Notes under the pieces: generated by a model
Seen by the model: only the letters and a program-made list of their open reading frames with translations
Told to the model about the DNA's origin: nothing
Database searches by the model: none
NCBI RefSeq assembly: GCF_003641205.1
Contig: NZ_CP032762.1
Span: forward strand, 3,658,001 to 3,722,000
Direction: 5' to 3'
Source of the DNA: Rhodococcus sp. P1Y
Lineage (GTDB): Bacteria > Actinomycetota > Actinomycetes > Mycobacteriales > Mycobacteriaceae
Length of the DNA: 64,000 nucleotides
Made by a program: the position numbers and the translations under genes
Part shown: positions 59,526 to 64,000 of the stretch, in pieces
How positions within the stretch are numbered: position 1 is the stretch's first letter
How the letters are laid out: every line of letters begins with the position of its first letter

Positions 59526-61130
59526 TTGGCAGTTGTGCGTACCCAATTACTGCTCGGTGGACGGATTTACAGCCCGGCGGCTCCCGACGCGACGGCCATG
59601 GCGGTCACCGACGGTGTCGTGACATGGACGGGCGAGAACCGCACCGGTCGCGCACTTCACCCAGGTGCCGAGGAAGTGGATCTCGCAGGCGCCTTCGTTG
59701 CCCCGGCGTTTGTCGACACCCACGTACACACCACTGCGCTCGGGCTCTCGCTCGTCGGTTTGGATCTGAGCGGCAGCACTTCCCGCGCCGATTGTCTCGA
59801 ACGTGTCCGGTCCTATGTCCAGCGATCGGACGAGGCCGTCGTCTGGGGCCACGGTTGGGACGACTCGAGTTGGGCTGACGGCGGCCCTTTGCGGACGGAC
59901 GAACTGGACGAGGTTGCCGGTGGCCGCGTCGTGTATCTCGCGCGGATCGATGCGCATTCGGCCGCGTGTACGACGGCCTTGCGGCGAGCGAGCGGGCTGA
60001 CCGAGTCGACACCCGGTTTTCATCCCCAGGACGCGCTGACGACCGACGCCCACCATGCGGTCCGATCGACAGCCAGGTCACTGCTGAGTAGCGGTGCGCG
60101 GTCGACGGCTCGCCGTACCGCCCTCGATCACGCGGCGTCGAAGGGTATCTGTGCCGTGCACGAATGCGGCGGACCCGACATCTCCGGACGCGTCGATTTC
60201 GCCGAGCTGATGGCCACCGACCACGGCGTCGAGGTGCGCGGCTATTGGGGAGAGGCTGTGACGAGCGCCGGGAGCGCTCGCGAGTTGCTCGACGAGACCG
60301 GCGCGCACGGACTCGGCGGTGACCTGTTCGTCGATGGATCCATCGGCTCCCACACGGCGTGGCTGACCGAGCCGTACGCAGATCACGGGGGCACCGGCCT
60401 GAAGTTTCAGACTGTCGACGCGATCGCGGCCCACCTGGCAGCCTGCACAGAGGCCGGCATTCAGGCGGGTTTCCACGCCATCGGAGACGGCGCCGTGAGT
60501 GCTGTGGTCGACGGTCTCAAACGCACCGTCGACTCCGTCGGTGGGCCGGCGGTGGCGTCGCTCGGGCATCGCATCGAACACCTCGAGATGGTGACTCGGC
60601 CCCAAGCGGAACTGCTCGCGTCGTGGGGCGTCATCGGAAGCATGCAACCCGTCTTCGACGATCTGTGGGGCGGAGACGGCGCGCTGTACTCCCACCGCCT
60701 GGGTGCGGACCGCGCGCGCGAACTCAACCCGTTCGCCCTACTGGCCTCGGCCGGAGTGTCGCTCGCATTCGGCTCGGACGCCCCGGTGACGAGCATCGAC
60801 CCCTGGGCGATGCTGCGAGCAGCGGTGAATCACCGGACCCCGGGCAGCGCTGTGTCACCGCGGGCAGCGTTCTCGGCGGCGACCCGCGGCGCATGGCGAG
60901 CGGGCGGAATTCGCGACGGACTGGCCGGCACTTTGGTTCCCGGTGCGCCTGCCAGCTACGCGGTATGGGACGCCGAGGACCTCGTCGTTCGCGCCCCTGC
61001 CGACTCCGTCGCTCGGTGGTCCACGGACCCGCGAGCGGGTGTCCCAGCGCTTCCGGCAATGGAACCTGGTGCGCCGAGTCCTCGTTGCGTGCGTACGGTG
61101 CACCGTGGGCGTGTGATCCATGACGCGTGA
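59526..61130 (+). CDS. YtcJ-like metal-dependent amidohydrolase
   Basis: A 534-residue amidohydrolase_3 protein. The metal ligands are visible in VDTHVHTT (about 60), AGFHAIGDG, HRIEHLEM and FGSDAPVT. It is the second such enzyme in the window and corresponds in place to Rv2052c. The start is uncertain: TTG 59526 has GAGGG seven bases upstream, while GTG 59535 is alternative. It overlaps lnt by eleven bases. Confidence 0.87.
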   Translation: MAVVRTQLLLGGRIYSPAAPDATAMAVTDGVVTWTGENRTGRALHPGAEEVDLAGAFVAPAFVDTHVHTTALGLSLVGLDLSGSTSRADCLERVRSYVQRSDEAVVWGHGWDDSSWADGGPLRTDELDEVAGGRVVYLARIDAHSAACTTALRRASGLTESTPGFHPQDALTTDAHHAVRSTARSLLSSGARSTARRTALDHAASKGICAVHECGGPDISGRVDFAELMATDHGVEVRGYWGEAVTSAGSARELLDETGAHGLGGDLFVDGSIGSHTAWLTEPYADHGGTGLKFQTVDAIAAHLAACTEAGIQAGFHAIGDGAVSAVVDGLKRTVDSVGGPAVASLGHRIEHLEMVTRPQAELLASWGVIGSMQPVFDDLWGGDGALYSHRLGADRARELNPFALLASAGVSLAFGSDAPVTSIDPWAMLRAAVNHRTPGSAVSPRAAFSAATRGAWRAGGIRDGLAGTLVPGAPASYAVWDAEDLVVRAPADSVARWSTDPRAGVPALPAMEPGAPSPRCVRTVHRGRVIHDA

Positions 61131-62673
61131 ACCTCGGGCGCTCGTGCGGGTACCGCTGACCTCCATCGCTGCTGTTCTGTCCGGCCTGCTTCTGTTCGCA
61201 AGCTTTCCGCCGCGACATCTCTGGTTCCTGGCCCCGGTGGGCGTCGCGATTCTCGTCGCCTCGTTGACACGATTCGGGCACCCGGATGCGGCAACGAAGA
61301 AGGGCGGATTCGGATACGGATTTCTCGCCGGACTCGGCTTCTTCGTTCCGCTTCTTCCATGGATCGGTGTGTACGTCGGCCCGGTTCCGTGGCTCGCACT
61401 CGCCGCCGCGGAATCGGTGTTCATCGGCCTGTTCGGTGTAATTGCCGTGATGTTGTCGCGATCACGGTGGTGGCCGCTGTCGATCGCTCTGGCCTGGAGC
61501 CTGCTCGAGTGGGCGCGATCCTCGTTTCCGTTCGGTGGATTTCCCTGGGGCCGTCTGGCATTCGGTCAACCGGATGGTTGGCTACTGCCGCTCGCCAGCA
61601 TCGGAGGAGCGCCCCTGCTCAGTTTCGGAACTGCGTTGACCGGCTGTGGCTTGGCAGCGCTGGCGCACTGCGTCTTCGTTCGTCGCAGTGCGGGAACACT
61701 CGTATCGGCCGTTGCAGCAACGGCAGCCGCGTCCGTCGTTGCGGTAGCCCTTCTCCCTACCCTCGCGTCCAACGATGCCGAGGACGGTGAGCGAACTATC
61801 ACAGTTGCTGCGATTCAGGGGAGCGTCCCGAGGCTCGGGCTCGACTTCAATTCACAGCGCAGAGCAGTACTCGACAACCATGTTCGCGAAACTTTGAGAC
61901 TGGCCGACGATATCGAGGCGGGGAGACAACCAGTCCCCGACGTCGTGGTCTGGCCCGAAAATGCTTCGGACATCGATCCGCTCAGAAATGCCGACGCCGC
62001 AGCTCTGATCACGGAGGCGTCGAGCGCAGTCGGTGCTCCCATCCTTGTCGGTTCCGTGCTGGTCAACGACGACAGGACTACGACCAACTCGGTAATCGTG
62101 TGGAACGGCGCAGCCGGACCAGGGGAGCGCCACGACAAGAAGATCATCCAGCCGTTCGGCGAGTACCTGCCTTATCGGAGTTTTTTCAGGTTGTTCTCCG
62201 AGTACGCGGATCGTGCCGGGTATTTCGTCCCGGGCACTGGCAATGGTGTTGTGCACGCTGACGGCACCGCGATCGGAATTGCTACGTGCTACGAGGTGGC
62301 GTTCGATCGTGCGCTTTCCGAATCAGTTCGGTCGGGTGCGCAATTCATCGCGATTCCGACGAACAACGCGACATTCGGTGATACCGAAATGACCTATCAG
62401 CAGCTTGCCATGTCACGGGTTCGTGCCGTCGAGCACGGCCGGTCGGTCGTGGTCGCTGCGACGAGCGGGATCAGCGCCACCGTTTCGGTCCGAGGGCAGG
62501 TAATCCAGCAGTCCGATCTCTTCGTCCCCGAGACGCTTGTTCAGCAGATCCCACTCCGTTCCGACACGACCATCGCGACCGAGCTCGGAGGAATCCCAGA
62601 AGCAGTTCTGTGTGTTTTCGCTGGACTGTTCGTACTACTCCGCGTGGTGGCGTCTCGTAAAACAAACCTATAG
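61120..62673 (+). CDS. lnt: Apolipoprotein N-acyltransferase
   Basis: A 517-residue enzyme that N-acylates the Cys of lipoproteins. There are about six N-terminal membrane segments, a nitrilase domain with Glu in WPENASD (about 278), Lys in HDKKIIQPFGEYLP (about 339) and Cys in ATCYEVAFD (about 389), and a final membrane segment. In M. tuberculosis this domain is fused to the polyprenol mannose synthase Ppm1; here it stands alone and no ppm gene follows. Confidence 0.94.
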   Translation: MTREPRALVRVPLTSIAAVLSGLLLFASFPPRHLWFLAPVGVAILVASLTRFGHPDAATKKGGFGYGFLAGLGFFVPLLPWIGVYVGPVPWLALAAAESVFIGLFGVIAVMLSRSRWWPLSIALAWSLLEWARSSFPFGGFPWGRLAFGQPDGWLLPLASIGGAPLLSFGTALTGCGLAALAHCVFVRRSAGTLVSAVAATAAASVVAVALLPTLASNDAEDGERTITVAAIQGSVPRLGLDFNSQRRAVLDNHVRETLRLADDIEAGRQPVPDVVVWPENASDIDPLRNADAAALITEASSAVGAPILVGSVLVNDDRTTTNSVIVWNGAAGPGERHDKKIIQPFGEYLPYRSFFRLFSEYADRAGYFVPGTGNGVVHADGTAIGIATCYEVAFDRALSESVRSGAQFIAIPTNNATFGDTEMTYQQLAMSRVRAVEHGRSVVVAATSGISATVSVRGQVIQQSDLFVPETLVQQIPLRSDTTIATELGGIPEAVLCVFAGLFVLLRVVASRKTNL

Positions 62674-63283
62674 TCCGTCCTAGGGCTCGATAACCGACCG
62701 AATTATTGCTTACCGGGTTGGTTTTGGATTTCGGAGTGGCCGCGTGTCATTCGAGCGAAGTATTCCAGTCCAGATGGTTCCGCAGAGTGCGAGCTGTAAC
62801 GGTCGGTGAAGTAGGCTCGATTCTTCAATAGTGATCCACGACAAAAGTTGCGGAAATCTATTGTATGTTTATGGATCGCGAACAGTAGTAGCGCGCAGAT
62901 GTCGGGATCTGCGCGGTCGGTGGCGTGTACGCACGGGAGGGGTCGTCGATGATTGATGTCCTGGCTCGAAAATCGATCGTATCGAAAGCGAGAATGTGCG
63001 CGCTGAGCAGGGCTTCGACGTCCGAAACGGAGTCGGAGAACGAGTCGACACGACGTGCGGCTCCAATCCCTCGTGGGGAGTGCAACGAACCTACGTCAGA
63101 GGTTCGTTGCGGCCACCGGCCGAACCAATGACCTGTACGCGAATCAGAGCACAGATGCCATCGACTCATGCTCGGGGAACGGACTGCATTTTGATCGACA
63201 CTGCCTCGGGCGCCGCTCGCGACATGACCACCACACTGCAGCGGCATCCGGTGTCGTCGAATACCACTCAGAAAGGGCTGTGA
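62674..63283. other. Lower-GC intergenic region before the NRPS gene
   Basis: About 610 bases with AT-rich parts (for example around 62840-62875), likely containing the NRPS promoter and leader. An imperfect inverted repeat lies near 62693-62726 (AACCGACCG ... CGGGTTGGTT). A 95-codon frame (62996-63283) ends exactly one base before the NRPS ATG. Its product has no recognisable features and it may be chance. No iron-box (IdeR) palindrome is evident. Confidence 0.5.
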
Positions 63284-64000
63284 ATGCGAGCCGCGGTTTC
63301 AGGCGAGTCTCAAGGTTCACTTCCCCCAGGAGGTAGCACGTCCGAAGGTTTCCCGCTGTCGTCCGCACAGCGCGGAATGTGGTTTGCACAACAATTGGCT
63401 CCGCAGGTTCCGGTCTGCATTGCTCAGTACGTCGACCTTCGTGGCGACCTGGATGTCGAACTTCTACGTAAGTCGACTCGGCAGGCGGGTCACGAATTCC
63501 AGTCCGCGTTCATCCGACTGTCCGAGGTCGACGGCGAACCGGTTCAGGTCGTCGATCACAGCATCGACGACTCCGTGGATTACATGGATCTGCGCTCCGA
63601 GCCCGAGCCGATGGCTGCAGCAAAGGCATGGATCGATGAAAACTACACTCTGCCAGTAGATCTCACAAAAGACCGGCTGGTCAGCGTATGGATCATCCAC
63701 GTCGAGGACGATCGGTACCTGTGGTATAGCAAGATTCACCACGTCGCGCTGGACGGCTACGGAGCCATGACGATGGTCAATCGCACCGCCGAGCTCTACA
63801 CGGCCGAGCTCGAGGGACGCGACGCGCTTCCCGCCAAAGCGGCGGATCTGAAGAAGCTGTACGACCTGGACCAGGAATATCGATCATCCAGTCGATTCGA
63901 AACCGACCGCGAGTACTGGGCCGAGCACGTCGGCAACGCAGTCAGCGGTGGCACGTTGGCTTCGAACCCGGGACCGACGGTCGCGGCGAGCAAGCTCGAA
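63284..64000 (+). CDS. Non-ribosomal peptide synthetase, N-terminal condensation domain (3' end beyond the window)
   Basis: The first 239 codons. After about 22 residues, PLSSAQRGMWFAQQL begins a condensation domain; the active-site HHVALDGYG lies near residue 151. GAAAGGG lies seven bases before ATG 63284. A synthetase that starts with a condensation domain usually either receives an acyl starter or is a downstream enzyme in a chain. No adenylation domain is visible, so the amino acid is unknown. In Rhodococcus such genes often make siderophores or lipopeptides; that is a guess here. Confidence 0.92.
   Translation, partial: MRAAVSGESQGSLPPGGSTSEGFPLSSAQRGMWFAQQLAPQVPVCIAQYVDLRGDLDVELLRKSTRQAGHEFQSAFIRLSEVDGEPVQVVDHSIDDSVDYMDLRSEPEPMAAAKAWIDENYTLPVDLTKDRLVSVWIIHVEDDRYLWYSKIHHVALDGYGAMTMVNRTAELYTAELEGRDALPAKAADLKKLYDLDQEYRSSSRFETDREYWAEHVGNAVSGGTLASNPGPTVAASKLE

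Noticed and set aside
62674..63283. IdeR/DmdR iron box before the NRPS
   Set aside because: No sequence close to the TTAGGTTAGGCTAACCTAA palindrome is visible in the gap.

Overview
The window is high-GC chromosomal DNA from a mycolic-acid actinobacterium, most likely Rhodococcus or a close relative. The evidence is the complete Pup-proteasome locus (mpa, dop, pup, prcB, prcA, pafA, pafB, pafC), followed by tatA, tatC and helY, and a gene order that closely follows Mycobacterium tuberculosis Rv2125 back to about Rv2051c (PAC2, metH, hisE/hisG, trmI, lppK-like, proteasome, tat, helY, 5'-3' exonuclease, pepE, F420-linked PPOX, SDR, cobL, cobK, cobIJ, cobH, cobG, cobN, PPOX, fxsA, amidohydrolase, lnt). 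Synteny statements come from memory of that genome, not from an alignment. GTG starts, ATGA/GTGA overlaps and leaderless-type promoters (TANNNT 6-7 nt before the start codon) are frequent.

Layout. 1-4.9 kb (minus): a Wadjet-like anti-plasmid SMC operon, jetA-jetB-jetC, cut by the left edge. 5.0-8.1 kb (minus): nirD, nirB and a small uncharacterised partner, with a possible GlnR operator upstream. 8.2-17.5 kb: PAC2 protein divergent from metH, a HAD hydrolase, hisE, hisG, then a thioesterase/RecB-like nuclease pair divergent from trmI. 17.6-19.8 kb: a glycosyltransferase plus PIG-L deacetylase pair that looks inserted. 19.8-34.9 kb: lppK-like lipoprotein, then the pupylation, proteasome, Tat and helY block. 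This block is interrupted by a PAP2-diacylglycerol kinase gene with an apparent +1 frameshift in a six-base homopolymer. 35-39 kb: DUF4333 repeat protein, exonuclease, Xaa-Pro peptidase, probable F420-dependent biliverdin reductase and an SDR. 39.2-49.7 kb: aerobic cobalamin synthesis. cobN carries a cobalamin riboswitch. The opposing operon (cobG, cobH, cobIJ) is headed by a free-standing alanyl-tRNA synthetase catalytic core. 49.7-62.7 kb: a PPOX protein, two YtcJ-like amidohydrolases, MDMPI-like, SnoaL-like and VOC proteins, TldD/TldE with a TSUP permease, a two-component system, FxsA and Lnt. 62.7-63.3 kb: a lower-GC intergenic stretch, followed by the 5' end of a non-ribosomal peptide synthetase that runs off the right edge.

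Functional links. Dop deamidates or removes Pup, PafA ligates Pup to targets, Mpa unfolds pupylated proteins into the PrcBA chamber, and PafB/PafC control the mycobacterial-type DNA damage response. TatA and TatC form the folded-protein exporter. MetH uses the cobalamin made by the cob genes. The least expected items are the AlaRS-like head gene of the cob operon, the Wadjet-like operon at the edge, the frameshifted PAP2-DAGK gene, the GT4/PIG-L insertion and the new NRPS locus.
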